Positions 37,434 to 47,220 of a stretch of DNA of 64,000 bases are shown here, in pieces. Both the position numbers and the translations under genes were made by a program. The notes under the pieces were generated by a model. It ran no database searches, had not been told where the DNA came from, and was given only the letters and a program-made list of their open reading frames with translations. Origin of the DNA: Clavibacter michiganensis. Its GTDB lineage: Bacteria; Actinomycetota; Actinomycetes; Actinomycetales; Microbacteriaceae. Location of the stretch: assembly GCF_002151125.1 (NCBI RefSeq), contig NZ_MDJZ01000005.1, forward strand, positions 372,001 through 436,000. Reading direction: 5' to 3'. Each line of letters begins with the position of its first letter. The stretch's first letter is position 1.

Positions 37434-38627
37434 ATGGCGCTCACGCCCACCCGCGAGGACAAGTTCTCGTTCGGACTCTGGACCATCGGATACACGGGGG
37501 CCGACCCGTTCGGCGGCCCGACCCGCTCCGACCTCGACGTGGTCGAGGGCGTGGAGCGCATCTCGGAGCTGGGCGCCTACGGCCTCACGTTCCACGACGA
37601 CGACCTCTTCGCCTTCGGGTCCACCGACGCCGAGCGCCAGACGCAGATCGACCGCCTCAAGGGCGCGCTCAGCGACACCGGCATCGTCGTCCCGATGGTC
37701 ACCACCAACCTCTTCTCCGCGCCCGTCTTCAAGGACGGCGGCTTCACCTCCAACGACCGCGCCGTCCGCCGGTTCGCCATCCGCAAGGTGCTGCGCAACA
37801 TCGACCTGGCCGCCGAGCTCGGTGCGCAGACGTTCGTGATGTGGGGCGGCCGCGAGGGCGCCGAGTACGACTCCGCCAAGGACGTCCGCGGCGCGCTCGA
37901 GCGCTACCGCGAGGCCGTCAACCTGCTCGGCGACTACGTCACCGACAAGGGCTACGACATCCGCTTCGCCATCGAGCCGAAGCCCAACGAGCCCCGCGGC
38001 GACATCCTGCTGCCGACCCTCGGCCACGCGCTCGCCTTCATCGAGACCCTCGAGCGCCCCGAGCTCGTCGGCGTGAACCCCGAGGTCGGCCACGAGCAGA
38101 TGGCGGGCCTCAACTTCACCGCCGGCATCATGCAGGCGCTGTACCAGGGCAAGCTCTTCCACATCGACCTCAACGGCCAGCGCGGCATCAAGTACGACCA
38201 GGACCTCGTCTTCGGCCACGGTGACCTGCAGAACGCGTTCTCGCTCGTCGACCTGCTGGAGAACGGCGGCGTGGGCGGTGGCCGCTCGTACGACGGCCCC
38301 CGTCACTTTGACTACAAGCCCAGCCGCACCGAGGACATCACGGGCGTGTGGGACTCCGCGGCCGCGAACATGCGCATGTACCTGCTCCTCAAGGAGCGCG
38401 CGCAGGCGTTCCGCGCCGACCCCGAGGTCCAGGAGGCGCTCGCCGCCGCCAAGGTCCAGGAGATCGACACCCCGACGCTGAACGAGGGCGAGTCCTACGA
38501 CGACATCCTCGCCGACCGCTCCTCCTACGAGGACTTCGACTCGGGCAGGTACTTCGACGGCGAGGGCTTCGGCTTCGTCCGCCTCAACCAGCTCGCGTTG
38601 GAGCACCTGATGGGCGCGCGCTCCTAG
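37434..38627 (+). CDS. xylA: Xylose isomerase
   Basis: The enzyme isomerises D-xylose to D-xylulose (and glucose to fructose). The 397-residue product is the short actinobacterial class I form. Visible active-site elements: THFD-equivalent LTFHDDDLF with His54 and Asp57, [12 protein letters not shown], and the metal/substrate site [18 protein letters not shown] lies six bases before the ATG. It is transcribed divergently from the alpha-xylosidase/lacI locus, suggesting use of the xylose released there. No xylulokinase gene is in the window, so xylB must be elsewhere. Confidence 0.97.
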   Translation: MALTPTREDKFSFGLWTIGYTGADPFGGPTRSDLDVVEGVERISELGAYGLTFHDDDLFAFGSTDAERQTQIDRLKGALSDTGIVVPMVTTNLFSAPVFKDGGFTSNDRAVRRFAIRKVLRNIDLAAELGAQTFVMWGGREGAEYDSAKDVRGALERYREAVNLLGDYVTDKGYDIRFAIEPKPNEPRGDILLPTLGHALAFIETLERPELVGVNPEVGHEQMAGLNFTAGIMQALYQGKLFHIDLNGQRGIKYDQDLVFGHGDLQNAFSLVDLLENGGVGGGRSYDGPRHFDYKPSRTEDITGVWDSAAANMRMYLLLKERAQAFRADPEVQEALAAAKVQEIDTPTLNEGESYDDILADRSSYEDFDSGRYFDGEGFGFVRLNQLALEHLMGARS

Positions 38628-38643
38628 CCCGCACCCGCACCGC

Positions 38644-38680
38644 ACGAGAGCCGCCCCCGGATCACGGGGGCGGCTCTCGT
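38644..38680 (+). terminator. xylA terminator
   Basis: A 15-bp perfect stem, ACGAGAGCCGCCCCC (38644-38658) with its complement at 38666-38680 and a seven-base loop, starting 17 bases after the xylA stop and followed by CGTCTGCG. Confidence 0.82.
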
Positions 38681-38847
38681 CGTCTGCGCCTCGCCACGCT
38701 CACGCCGAGACCGGTGGTGACGACGATCGGCGGTCCGGACAGGGTGGCGACGAGATACCGATGCGCGCCCGATGCCGACGCCACGGAGAAGGCGGTGACC
38801 ACCGCGTAGGCCAGGACCCACATGGCCGCGAATCGCGTCGACGACAT
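38662..38847 (-). CDS. Possible small membrane protein (61 residues)
   Basis: A short frame with two hydrophobic stretches, FAAMWVLAYAVVTAFSVASA and YLVATLSGPPIVVTTGLGVS, ending in an Arg-rich tail (ARRRRREPPP). The amino acid pattern, including aromatic residues and a positive-inside tail, is more like a real two-helix membrane protein than a random frame. Against it: weak ribosome binding site (AGGG about eight bases before ATG) and overlap of its last codons with the xylA terminator. No family recognised. Confidence 0.4.
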   Translation of the reverse strand: MSSTRFAAMWVLAYAVVTAFSVASASGAHRYLVATLSGPPIVVTTGLGVSVARRRRREPPP

Positions 38848-38946
38848 GGGCGGACCCTAGGAGGCACGGACGATCGTGTGCCAGGACTCCCGGCGGCGAT
38901 GCGACGACGCCGGCGTCGCGAGGGAGCAGGCCGCTCCGGGCAGACC

Positions 38947-38984
38947 CGAAGGGCCCGGCATCCGTGGGGATGCCGGGCCCTTCG
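38947..38984 (-). terminator. Terminator of the ara/monosaccharide transport operon
   Basis: A stem of 17 bp: 38947-38963 pairs with 38968-38984, loop GTGG. It begins 22 bases beyond the permease stop at 39007 on the minus strand and could also stop read-through from xylA. Confidence 0.82.
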
Positions 38985-39006
38985 TCTGCGCGTCAGCGCG
39001 GGGGGA

Positions 39007-40194
39007 TCAGGTCGCGGACTTTGATCCGCGGCTCTTGTTGAACACGTCGAACGCGACGGCCAGCAGGAGCACGAGGCCCTTGATGAGCTGCTGGTACTCC
39101 GTGCCGAGGCCGAGCAGCGACATGCCGTTGTTCAGCACGCCCATGATCAGACCACCGATCATGGCGCCGATCACGGTGCCGATGCCGCCCGTGACCGCCG
39201 CGCCGCCGATGAACACCGCGGCGATGGCGTCGAGCTCGAAGCCGTTGCCGGCGCCGGGCAGCGCCGAGTTGCTGCGGGCGGTGAAGGCGATGCCCGCGAG
39301 TGCGGCGAGGACGCCCATGTTCACGAAGAGCAGGAAGTCCACGCGCTTCGTGTTGATGCCGGACAGCTGCGCCGCGTTGAGGTTGCCGCCTCGGGCGTAG
39401 ATGTGACGCCCGAAGATGCTGCGGTTCATCACCGCCGTGTACACGAGCACCAGCACGGCGAGGATGACGAGCACGATCGGGGTGCCCTGGTAGCTGGCGA
39501 GCAGGTAGGTGATGCCGAGCACGAGGATCGCGATGGTGGCGAGCTTCGTCACGAACCAGGCGAACGGCTCGTCCTCGAGGTTGAGCTTCACGCGGGCACG
39601 GCGCTCGCGCACCTGCTGGGCCACGAGGAACAGCGCCGCGAGGACACCGAGCGTGACGGTGACCCACTCGAGGTAGGACGTGCCCCCGGAGGGGTCGGGC
39701 AGGAAGCCGGCGCCGACCGCGACGTAGCCGTCGGGGAACGGGGTGATGGGGCGGTTGTCGAGCACGATCTGGGCGAGGCCGCGGAACGTCAGCATGCCCG
39801 CGAGGGTCACGATGAACGCGGGGATCCCGACGTACGCCACCCAGAAGCCCTGCCAGGCGCCGATGAGGCCGCCGACCACGAGGCTCGCGATGATGGACGC
39901 CCACCAGGGCCAGCCCCAGTTCACGGCGAACACGCCGGACACAGCGCCGATGAGGGCGACCACGGATCCGACCGACAGGTCGATGTGGCCGGCGATGATG
40001 ATCATCACCATGCCGATCGCGAGGATCAGGATGTAGGCGTTCTGGACGACGATGCTCGTGACGTTGCGGGGCTCGAGGAGCGTCCCGTCGGTGAGGATCT
40101 GGAACAGCACCACGATCGCGATCAGCGCGATGAAGATGCCGATCTGCCTGAGGCGACTGACGAGGAAACCCGCCACACTGCTGAGACTGGACAT
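39007..40194 (-). CDS. gguB: Multiple-monosaccharide ABC transporter permease (GguB/MmsB, XylH-like)
   Basis: A 395-residue CUT2-type permease with about ten hydrophobic helices. Family features: GMVMIIIAGHIDLSVGSVVA (about residues 59-78), GIPAFIVTLAGMLTFRGLAQ, and the conserved RGGNLNAAQLSGINTKRVDF loop. The ATG at 40194 sits five bases after the ATPase stop with AAGGA nine bases upstream. It forms the channel for the ChvE-like binding protein encoded upstream and is the last gene of the pentose operon. Confidence 0.95.
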   Translation of the reverse strand: MSSLSSVAGFLVSRLRQIGIFIALIAIVVLFQILTDGTLLEPRNVTSIVVQNAYILILAIGMVMIIIAGHIDLSVGSVVALIGAVSGVFAVNWGWPWWASIIASLVVGGLIGAWQGFWVAYVGIPAFIVTLAGMLTFRGLAQIVLDNRPITPFPDGYVAVGAGFLPDPSGGTSYLEWVTVTLGVLAALFLVAQQVRERRARVKLNLEDEPFAWFVTKLATIAILVLGITYLLASYQGTPIVLVILAVLVLVYTAVMNRSIFGRHIYARGGNLNAAQLSGINTKRVDFLLFVNMGVLAALAGIAFTARSNSALPGAGNGFELDAIAAVFIGGAAVTGGIGTVIGAMIGGLIMGVLNNGMSLLGLGTEYQQLIKGLVLLLAVAFDVFNKSRGSKSAT

Positions 40195-40199
40195 GGTGA

Positions 40200-41729
40200 C
40201 TATTCCTTTTCCTTGGTCATGTAGGTCATGAGGGTCTCGGGGGTCGCCTCGGAGATCGGCAGCTGGCCCGTGATGCGCCCGGCCGAGAGGGCGTAGATCC
40301 GGTCGCAGATGCCGAGCAGCTCGGGCAGCTCGCTGGAGATGACGATGACGGCCTTCCCCTGCGCGGCGAGCGCGTTGATGATCGTGTAGATCTCGTACTT
40401 GGCGCCGACGTCGATGCCGCGGGTGGGCTCGTCGAGGATGAGCACGTCCGGGTCGGAGAACATCCACTTCGAGAGGACGACCTTCTGCTGGTTGCCGCCG
40501 GAGAGCTTCCCGGTGATGGCGCCCACGCTCGGGGCCTTGATGTTCATCGACTTCCGGTAGCCGTCGGCCACCACGTACTCCTGGTTCGCGTCGACCCAGC
40601 CGGCCTTGGCCAGCTTGTCGAGCGCGGCGCCGGAGACGTTGCGCTTGATGTCGTCGATGAGGTTGAGGCCGTAGTGCTTGCGGTCCTCGGTGGCGTACGC
40701 GAGGCCGTGCTTGATGGCGTCGCCGACCGTCTTGGCCTGGATCTCCTTGCCGCGCAGGTAGAGCTTGCCGGAGATGTTCGCGCCGTAGGAGCGGCCGAAG
40801 ACGCTCATCGCGAGCTCGGTCCGGCCCGCGCCCATGAGGCCGGCGATGCCGACGACCTCGCCCGCGCGCACGTTGAGGTTGGCGTGGTCGACGATGACGC
40901 GGGAGTGCTCCTGCGGGTGGTGGACCGTCCAGTCCTCGATGCGGAGCACCTCCTCGCCGATGTCCGGCGTGCGGTCGGGGTAGCGGCTCTGCAGGTCGCG
41001 GCCGACCATGCCCTTGATGATCCGCTCCTCGCTGATGGCGTCGCGCGCGAGGTCGAGGGTCTCGATGGTCTTGCCGTCGCGGATGATCGTCACGGCGTCG
41101 GCGATCGTCTTGATCTCGTTCAGCTTGTGGCTGATGATGATGCTCGTGATGCCCTGGCCCTTGAGGTGCTTGATCAGGTCGAGCAGGTGGGCGGAGTCCT
41201 CGTCGTTGAGCGCGGCGGTGGGCTCGTCGAGGATGAGGAGCTTCACCTCCTTGGACAGCGCCTTCGCGATCTCCACGAGCTGCTGCTTGCCCACGCCGAT
41301 GTCGGCGATCTTGGTGGCCGGGTTGTCGCTCAGCCCGACCCGGGCGAGTAGCTTCGCGGCCTCCACGTTGGTGGCGTTCCAGTCGATGAAGCCGCCCTTG
41401 GAGATCTCGTTGCCGAGGAAGATGTTCTCCGCGATGGAGAGGAAGGGGCTCAGCGCGAGCTCCTGGTGGATGATCACCACGCCCGACTTCTCGCTGTCGC
41501 GGATGCTGGAGAACCTCACGACCTCGTCCTCGAGGACGATGTCGCCGTCGTAGGAGCCGGCCGGGTAGACGCCGGACAGGACCTTCATCAGGGTCGACTT
41601 TCCCGCGCCGTTCTCGCCGCAGATCGCGTGGCACGTGCCGCGCGTGACCTCGAGGTTGACGTCCTGCAGCGCCTTGACGCCGGGGAACGTCTTGGTGATG
41701 CCGCGCATCTCGAGAATGTGGTTGGCCAT
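40200..41729 (-). CDS. gguA: Multiple-monosaccharide ABC transporter ATPase (GguA/MmsA)
   Basis: A 509-residue protein with two ABC domains, as usual for CUT2 sugar importers. Domain 1 has Walker A GENGAGKS, signature-region [14 protein letters not shown] and Walker [12 protein letters not shown]. Domain 2 has a degenerate Walker A GLMGAGRT, signature [14 protein letters not shown] and Walker [16 protein letters not shown] at 41729 has GAGG seven bases upstream. It is separated from the binding-protein gene by a cluster of hairpins, so the binding protein is probably made in excess. Confidence 0.96.
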   Translation of the reverse strand: MANHILEMRGITKTFPGVKALQDVNLEVTRGTCHAICGENGAGKSTLMKVLSGVYPAGSYDGDIVLEDEVVRFSSIRDSEKSGVVIIHQELALSPFLSIAENIFLGNEISKGGFIDWNATNVEAAKLLARVGLSDNPATKIADIGVGKQQLVEIAKALSKEVKLLILDEPTAALNDEDSAHLLDLIKHLKGQGITSIIISHKLNEIKTIADAVTIIRDGKTIETLDLARDAISEERIIKGMVGRDLQSRYPDRTPDIGEEVLRIEDWTVHHPQEHSRVIVDHANLNVRAGEVVGIAGLMGAGRTELAMSVFGRSYGANISGKLYLRGKEIQAKTVGDAIKHGLAYATEDRKHYGLNLIDDIKRNVSGAALDKLAKAGWVDANQEYVVADGYRKSMNIKAPSVGAITGKLSGGNQQKVVLSKWMFSDPDVLILDEPTRGIDVGAKYEIYTIINALAAQGKAVIVISSELPELLGICDRIYALSAGRITGQLPISEATPETLMTYMTKEKE

Positions 41730-41805
41730 GGCCTGCCTCACTTCATGGGTGTGTGATGCCGGGGTGCCGGCGGTGGTGCTGTGGACGCCGCGCGAGCGCC
41801 GTCCG

Positions 41806-41900
41806 GGATCGGGCCGGCCGTTGTGCACGGCCGGCCCGATCCGGTGGATGGCCGGTCGGCGACGAGCGCCGACCGGCCGGATGCACCGCAGGAGCGGTGC
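41806..41900 (-). terminator. Three consecutive hairpins between binding-protein and ATPase genes
   Basis: Stem 1: 15 bp, 41806-41820 with 41828-41842. Stem 2: 12 bp, 41850-41861 with 41867-41878. Stem 3: GCACCGC (41883-41889) with GCGGTGC (41894-41900), nine bases after the stop codon. Clustered stems after a binding-protein gene commonly protect its mRNA 3' end or reduce read-through into the membrane components. Confidence 0.72.
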
Positions 41901-41909
41901 GGGTGAGGA

Positions 41910-43040
41910 CTACTCGCCCTTGTCGATCTCGTCCTGCGTGTAGTAGCCGCTGTCCACGATGACCTCGACGAGGTTGTCCTTCGTCACGGTGACCGGGGGG
42001 AACTGCTTGGTCGGGACGTCCTTGACCTTGTTGTTGTAGGTGTCGGGCGCATCGGGGGTGTCGCCCTTGAGCAGGGTGTCGACCATCGTGACGGCCTCCT
42101 TGCCGAGCAGGCGCGTGTCCTTGAAGATCGTCGAGTACTGGACGCCGTCGAGGATGAGCTTGTCGGACGCCTTCTCGCCGTCCTGGCCGGTGATGATCGG
42201 CATGGCGTCGCTGGCGACGCCCGCCGAGGTCAGGGCCTGGATGATGCCGCGCGACAGGCCGTCGTACGGCGAGAGGACGCCGTCCGGCTTGGCGCCGCCG
42301 GGGTACGAGCCCGAGAGCAGGTTCTCCATGCGGGCCTGAGCGCCCTCCTGCTTCCACTGCTGGATCGCGACCTGGCTGAAGTCCGACTGGCCGGAGCCGA
42401 TCGTGATCTGGCCGGAGTCGAGGAAGGGCTTGAGGACGCTCATCGCGCCGTCGTAGAAGAACTGCGCGTTGTTGTCGTCCGGGCTGCCCGCGAAGATCTC
42501 GATGGTCTTCTTCTCGGTGCTGCCGGTGGGGTTGCCGTCGGCGTCGACGAGGCCGAGGCCCTGCAGGAGCGAGTTGCCCTGGAGCACGCCGACCTGCTGG
42601 TTGTCGAACGTCGTGTAGTAGTCCACGTTCTCGGTGCCGTTGATCAGGCGGTCGTAGGCGATGACCTTGACGCCGTCGTCGGCCGCGGTCTGGAGGACCT
42701 GGGTCAGCGCGGTGCCGTCGATCGAGGCGACGATGAGGGCCTTGGCGCCCTTGTTCAGCATCGTCTCGATCTGCGAGATCTGGTCCTGGACCTTGTCGTT
42801 CGCGTACTGCAGGTCGACCTGGTAGCCCAGGTCGGTGAGCTGCTTCTCGACGTTGTTGCCGTCGTCGACCCAGCGCTCGCTGGTCTTGGTGGGCATCGCG
42901 ACGCCCACGAGGGTGTCGGCGGGGTTGACCTCGCCCTCGGCGCCTGCGCCGCCGCGGCCTCCGCCGCCGCCGGAGCATGCTGCGAGGGAGAGGGCGATGC
43001 TCGTGGCGGCGATGCCGACGAGGACCTTCTTCATCTTCAC
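41910..43040 (-). CDS. chvE: Sugar-binding lipoprotein, ChvE/MmsE type
   Basis: A 376-residue periplasmic-binding-type lipoprotein with signal peptide and lipobox LAAC (Cys22), then a Gly-rich linker and VGVAMPTKTSERWVDDGNNV, the start of a ChvE-like domain. ChvE proteins bind several monosaccharides, including arabinose, xylose, galactose and glucose. GTG at 43040 is preferred over the ATG two codons later because AAAGGA lies seven bases before it. The place directly after araA suggests that L-arabinose is a main ligand. Confidence 0.94.
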   Translation of the reverse strand: MKMKKVLVGIAATSIALSLAACSGGGGGRGGAGAEGEVNPADTLVGVAMPTKTSERWVDDGNNVEKQLTDLGYQVDLQYANDKVQDQISQIETMLNKGAKALIVASIDGTALTQVLQTAADDGVKVIAYDRLINGTENVDYYTTFDNQQVGVLQGNSLLQGLGLVDADGNPTGSTEKKTIEIFAGSPDDNNAQFFYDGAMSVLKPFLDSGQITIGSGQSDFSQVAIQQWKQEGAQARMENLLSGSYPGGAKPDGVLSPYDGLSRGIIQALTSAGVASDAMPIITGQDGEKASDKLILDGVQYSTIFKDTRLLGKEAVTMVDTLLKGDTPDAPDTYNNKVKDVPTKQFPPVTVTKDNLVEVIVDSGYYTQDEIDKGE

Positions 43041-43116
43041 GGTCGTGTCCTTTCGTACTGCTGCTGCGAGGCGCGGGTCCGGCATCTGCGCCGGCTCCGC
43101 ACCCCTGGTGTGGGTG

Positions 43117-44634
43117 TTACAGGCCCTGGGCCAGGCGGTGGTAGGCCTGGTTCCAGCGGACTTCCTTGGTGAACCCCTTGAGGGTCGTGTCCTCGTCGAT
43201 GACGAGGAGCTCGGTGCGCGCGATCTCGGCGAAGTCCTCGAAGACCTCGACGCCGACCTGCGTGCTCATGACCGTGTGGTGGGCGGCCCCGGCGGTGAGC
43301 CAGGCCGCGGCGCTCGTCGCGAGGTCCGGTGCGGGCTTCCACACGGCGCGGGCGACGGGCAGGTTCGGGAGCGGCTCGTCCAGCGGCACGACCTCGACGA
43401 CGTTCGCGACGATGCGGAAGCGGTCGCGCATGTCCGACATGGCGACGACGACGGCGGGGCCGGGATCGGTGTCGAAGACGAGGCGCACGGGGTCCTCGCG
43501 GCCCCCGATGCCGAGCGGGTGGATCTCGAGGCTCGGCCGGCCGGTCGTCAGCGTGGGGCAGATCTCGAGCATGTGCGCGCCCAGGATCTTCTCCTCGCCG
43601 GGGACGAGGTGGTACGTGTAGTCCTCCATGAGGCTCGCGCCCCCGGGGAGGCCCGCGCCCATGACCTTCGCCGCGCGGATGAGGACGGCCGTCTTCCAGT
43701 CGCCCTCGGCGCCGAAGCCGTAGCCCTCGGCCATGAGCCGCTGGACGGCGAGGCCGGGGAGCTGGCGGAGGCCGCCGAGGTCCTCGAAGCTCGTGGTGAA
43801 GGCGCCGAAGCCGCCCTCCTCGAGGAAGGACCGCAGCCCGACCTCGATGGCCGCGCCGTAGCGGAGCGACTCGTGGCGCTCCCCGCCGCGCTGCAGCTCG
43901 GGCTGGATGTCGTAGAGGCGCTCGTACTCGTCGACCAGCGCGTCGATCTCCGCGTCGGTGGCCGCGTCCACGCGCTCGACGAGGTCGTTGACGCCCCAGG
44001 TGTTGACGCTGACGCCGAAGCGCAGCTCGGCCTCGGTCTTGTCGCCCTCGGTGACGGCGACGTTGCGCATGTTGTCGCCGAAGCGGGCGACCTTGAGCTC
44101 GTGCGTGGCGGCCCAGCCGGCGGCGGCGCGCATCCACGTGCCGATGCTCTGGCGCACCGACTCGGTGCTGACGTGCCCGACGACCGTCTTGCGGACGACG
44201 CCGAGGCGCGACTGGATGTAGCCGAACTCCCGGTCGCCGTGCGCGGCCTGGTTGAGGTTCATGAAGTCCATGTCGATGCTGCTCCACGGCAGCGCGACGT
44301 TGGCCTGCGTGTGCAGGTGGAGGAAGGGCTTCTGCAGGGCGTCGAGGCCCTGGATCCACATCTTCGCGGGGCTGAACGTGTGCATCCACGCGATGAGGCC
44401 GATGGTCCGGTCGCTCGCGTTGGCCTCGAGGGCCATGCGGCGGATGCTGTCGGAGTCCTTGAGGACGGGCTTCCAGACGACGCGGACGGGGATGTCCGAC
44501 GCCTCCTCGAGCTGCCGGGCGATCTCCTGCGACTGCTCGGCGACCTGCTGGAGCGTCTCCTCGCCGTAGAGGTTCTGGCTGCCGGTGAGGAACCAGACCT
44601 CGTAGTGGTCGAGGGACGTGGTGATGCGGCTCAC
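43117..44634 (-). CDS. araA: L-arabinose isomerase
   Basis: Converts L-arabinose to L-ribulose. The 505-residue product shows the family patterns: [20 protein letters not shown] near the start, [32 protein letters not shown] with the catalytic Glu, and a C-terminal [12 protein letters not shown] with active-site His residues. GTG at 44634 overlaps the araD stop (GTGA). It precedes the ChvE-type importer by 76 bases, so uptake and catabolism are probably one transcription unit. Confidence 0.97.
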   Translation of the reverse strand: MSRITTSLDHYEVWFLTGSQNLYGEETLQQVAEQSQEIARQLEEASDIPVRVVWKPVLKDSDSIRRMALEANASDRTIGLIAWMHTFSPAKMWIQGLDALQKPFLHLHTQANVALPWSSIDMDFMNLNQAAHGDREFGYIQSRLGVVRKTVVGHVSTESVRQSIGTWMRAAAGWAATHELKVARFGDNMRNVAVTEGDKTEAELRFGVSVNTWGVNDLVERVDAATDAEIDALVDEYERLYDIQPELQRGGERHESLRYGAAIEVGLRSFLEEGGFGAFTTSFEDLGGLRQLPGLAVQRLMAEGYGFGAEGDWKTAVLIRAAKVMGAGLPGGASLMEDYTYHLVPGEEKILGAHMLEICPTLTTGRPSLEIHPLGIGGREDPVRLVFDTDPGPAVVVAMSDMRDRFRIVANVVEVVPLDEPLPNLPVARAVWKPAPDLATSAAAWLTAGAAHHTVMSTQVGVEVFEDFAEIARTELLVIDEDTTLKGFTKEVRWNQAYHRLAQGL

Positions 44635-45341
44635 TTCAGGGCTCCTTGGGGTGCTTGTCCGTAGACGTTCTGGTAGCGGTCGAACAGGGAGTCGACGGCC
44701 TCGACGGGCAGGGGGGCGGGCTCGCCGAGCTGGCGGGAGATGTGCACGGTGCGCGCCACGTCCTCGACCATGACGGCCGCCTTCACGGCGTCCTTCGCGT
44801 CCTTGCCGATGGTGAAGGGGCCGTGGCCCGCCATCAGCACGGCGCGCGAGCGGTGCCCGGTGAGCGTCTCGACGATGCCGCGGCCGATCGAGTCGTCGCC
44901 GATGATGGCGAACGGGCCGACGGGGATCTCCCCGCCGAACTCGTCGGCCATCGCGGTGATGACGCACGGGATGGGCTCGCGCCGGGCCGCCCACGCCACC
45001 GCGTAGGTGGAGTGCGTGTGGACCACGCCGCCCACCTCGGGCATGTTGCGGTAGACGTACGCGTGCGCCGCCGTGTCGCTCGAGGGCGCGTTGCGGGAGC
45101 CGGGGGTGTCCGGGATCACGTTGCCGTCGAGGTCGCAGAGGATCATGTTCTCGGGGCTCAGGTCGTCGTAGCTCACGCCGGACGGCTTGATCACGAAGAG
45201 GTCGGCGCCGGGGACGCGGCCGGAGACGTTGCCGCCGGTCCAGACCACGAGCCCGTAGCGCACGAGCTCGCCGTGCAGGCGGGAGACCTCGGAGCGGACG
45301 CGGGCGACCGCGACCTCGATCTCGGGGGCGAAGTTGCTCAC
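44631..45341 (-). CDS. araD: L-ribulose-5-phosphate 4-epimerase
   Basis: Converts L-ribulose-5-phosphate to D-xylulose-5-phosphate, entering the pentose phosphate pathway. The 236-residue class II aldolase-fold protein has WTGGNVSGR and [10 protein letters not shown] (phosphate binding), the zinc histidines in VVHTHSTYA and a third in [12 protein letters not shown] at 45341 overlaps the araB stop by four bases. The order araB-araD-araA differs from the E. coli order araBAD. Confidence 0.96.
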   Translation of the reverse strand: MSNFAPEIEVAVARVRSEVSRLHGELVRYGLVVWTGGNVSGRVPGADLFVIKPSGVSYDDLSPENMILCDLDGNVIPDTPGSRNAPSSDTAAHAYVYRNMPEVGGVVHTHSTYAVAWAARREPIPCVITAMADEFGGEIPVGPFAIIGDDSIGRGIVETLTGHRSRAVLMAGHGPFTIGKDAKDAVKAAVMVEDVARTVHISRQLGEPAPLPVEAVDSLFDRYQNVYGQAPQGALK

Positions 45342-47041
45342 GCGCGGGCCTCCCTCTTCAGCGACTTGAGCCGCTTCATGACGTCGTTCGCGCCGCGGCC
45401 GAAGTGGTCGTGCAGCGTCGAGTACTCCTCGTAGAGACGGTCGTAGGCGAGCGAGCGCTCCTCGTCCGGCTGGTACCTGCCGCGCTCGACCTTGCCCATG
45501 GCGTCGCCCGCGACGCGCACGTCGGGGTAGGCGCCGGCGGCGACGGCGGCGTGGATCGCGGATCCGAGGGCCGGGCCCTGCTCGCTCGTGATGACCGAGA
45601 TGGGCAGGCGCAGGATGTCGCTGTACGCCTGCATGAGGAACGCGTTCTTCAGCAGGCCGCCCGCGACGATGAACTCGGTGACGGGGACGCCCGACGCGCC
45701 GAACGTCTCGACGATCTTCCGGGTGCCGAACGCGGTGGCCTCGAGCAGCGCCCGGTAGACCTCCTCGGTGCGCGTGGTGAGCGTGGTGCCGATGACGAGG
45801 CCGGAGAGCTCGTGGTCGACGAGCACCGAGCGGTTGCCGGAGTGCCAGTCGAGCGCGACGAGGCCGTGGCCGCCGACGGGCTGGTCGGCCGCGAGGTCGG
45901 TGAGGTGCTGGTGGACGCTCTTGCCTGCGGCCGCCGCCTCCTCGGCGTAGCGCGCGGGGACCTGGTTCTTGACGTACCAGGCGAAGATGTCGCCGACGCC
46001 GGACTGGCCGGCCTCGTAGCCGTAGAGCCCCGAGACGATGCCGCCGTCGACGACGCCGCACATGCCGGGGACCTCGGTGAGGACGTCGCTGTTCATCACG
46101 TGGCAGGTGCTCGTGCCCATGATCGCGACCATCTGGCCGGGCTCGACCGCGCGGGCGACCGGGGCCGTGACGTGCGCGTCGACGTTGCCGACCGCGACGG
46201 CGATGCCCTCGGGCAGGCCCGTCCATGCGGCGGCCTCGGCGGAGAGCGTGCCGGCGGCGGATCCGAGCTGGCCGATCTCGTGGGCGACCTTGTCCTCGGC
46301 GAACGCGGCGAAGTCGGGGTTCAGAGCGCCGAGGAAGTCGCGGGTCGGGTACTCGCCGTCCTGGAGGATGCCCTTGTAGCCGGCGGTGCAGGCGTTGCGG
46401 ACGTAGCTGCCGGTGAGCTGCCAGACGATCCAGTCGGCCGCCTCGACCCAGTGGTCCATGAGCGCGTAGAGCTCCGGGTCCTCCTCGAGGAGCTGGAGGC
46501 CCTTGGCGAACTCCCACTCGCTGGAGATGAGGCCGCCGTAGCGCGCCAGCCACTTCTCGCCGCGCTCCTCGGCGAGGGCGTTGATGCGGTCGGCGTGCGA
46601 CTGCGCCGCGTGGTGCTTCCACAGCTTGACGTAGGCGTGGGGGCGGTCGGCGAGGCCCTCGACCTCGTTGAGCGGGGTGCCGTCGGCGAGCGTCGGGACC
46701 ATCGTGCATGCGGTGAAGTCGGTGCCGATGCCGATGACGCGGGCGGGGTCGATGCCGGCCTCGCGGATGGCGGCGGGCACGGCCTGCTTGAGCACGTCGA
46801 CGTAGTCGCTCGGGACCTGGAGGGCCCACTCGGGCGGGAGCTGCGCGCCGGTCGCGGCGAGCGTGTCGTCCATGACCGCGTGCGGGTAGTCGAGGACGCC
46901 GGAGCCGAGCTCGACGCCGTCCGACACGCGCACCACGACCGCGCGGCCGGAGAGGGTGCCGTAGTCGACCCCGATGACGTAGCTCTCGGCGTCCGTGCCG
47001 GGCTGGGCCTCGGCTGCGGTGCTCACGGGGGCGCTGGGCAC
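45338..47041 (-). CDS. araB: L-ribulokinase
   Basis: Phosphorylates L-ribulose with ATP. A 567-residue FGGY-family kinase with phosphate-1 motif [16 protein letters not shown] near residue 22, [12 protein letters not shown], and the ribulokinase-typical [14 protein letters not shown] at 47041 has GAAGGAG nine bases upstream. First gene of the arabinose operon, preceded by a strong promoter and a palindromic operator. Confidence 0.96.
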   Translation of the reverse strand: MPSAPVSTAAEAQPGTDAESYVIGVDYGTLSGRAVVVRVSDGVELGSGVLDYPHAVMDDTLAATGAQLPPEWALQVPSDYVDVLKQAVPAAIREAGIDPARVIGIGTDFTACTMVPTLADGTPLNEVEGLADRPHAYVKLWKHHAAQSHADRINALAEERGEKWLARYGGLISSEWEFAKGLQLLEEDPELYALMDHWVEAADWIVWQLTGSYVRNACTAGYKGILQDGEYPTRDFLGALNPDFAAFAEDKVAHEIGQLGSAAGTLSAEAAAWTGLPEGIAVAVGNVDAHVTAPVARAVEPGQMVAIMGTSTCHVMNSDVLTEVPGMCGVVDGGIVSGLYGYEAGQSGVGDIFAWYVKNQVPARYAEEAAAAGKSVHQHLTDLAADQPVGGHGLVALDWHSGNRSVLVDHELSGLVIGTTLTTRTEEVYRALLEATAFGTRKIVETFGASGVPVTEFIVAGGLLKNAFLMQAYSDILRLPISVITSEQGPALGSAIHAAVAAGAYPDVRVAGDAMGKVERGRYQPDEERSLAYDRLYEEYSTLHDHFGRGANDVMKRLKSLKREARA

Positions 47042-47091
47042 GGGATCGACTCCTTCGTCTGATGCTTCGCGATCCGGGAAGATCGCGCGCC

Positions 47092-47149
47092 ATGTGAACG
47101 GTCACATCGGCGGATGTCACTCTACACACGCCCGGGATCGACCTGTCAA
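47092..47149 (-). promoter_or_regulatory. araB promoter and AraR operator
   Basis: On the minus strand a perfect -35 TTGACA (47144-47149), 17-base spacer and -10 TGTAGA (47121-47126). The expected start is near 47114. The operator ATGTGAACGGTCACAT (47092-47107), with ATGTGA/TCACAT arms around four bases, lies just downstream, with an extra half-site GATGTCAC (47113-47120) between. This layout fits repression by the neighbouring LacI-type AraR. Confidence 0.8.
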
Positions 47150-47161
47150 CCGGAGAGGGCC

Positions 47162-47216
47162 CACCCCCTCGAAGTGGGGTGCCTGCGGCTGGGGAGGACG
47201 CGCGGCGCGGCCTCCC
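47162..47216 (-). terminator. Weak hairpins after the araR-like gene
   Basis: CACCCC/GGGGTG (47162-47167, 47176-47181) and GGGAGG/CCTCCC (47192-47197, 47211-47216) lie between the regulator stop and the araB promoter. Short stems, so termination is uncertain; read-through from the regulator gene into araB is possible. Confidence 0.35.
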
Positions 47217-47220
47217 GAGG

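Noticed and set aside
47092-47107. CRP-type site TGTGA...TCACA at araB
   Set aside because: The spacer is four bases rather than six, and matching half-sites lie before the neighbouring LacI-type gene, which explains it better.
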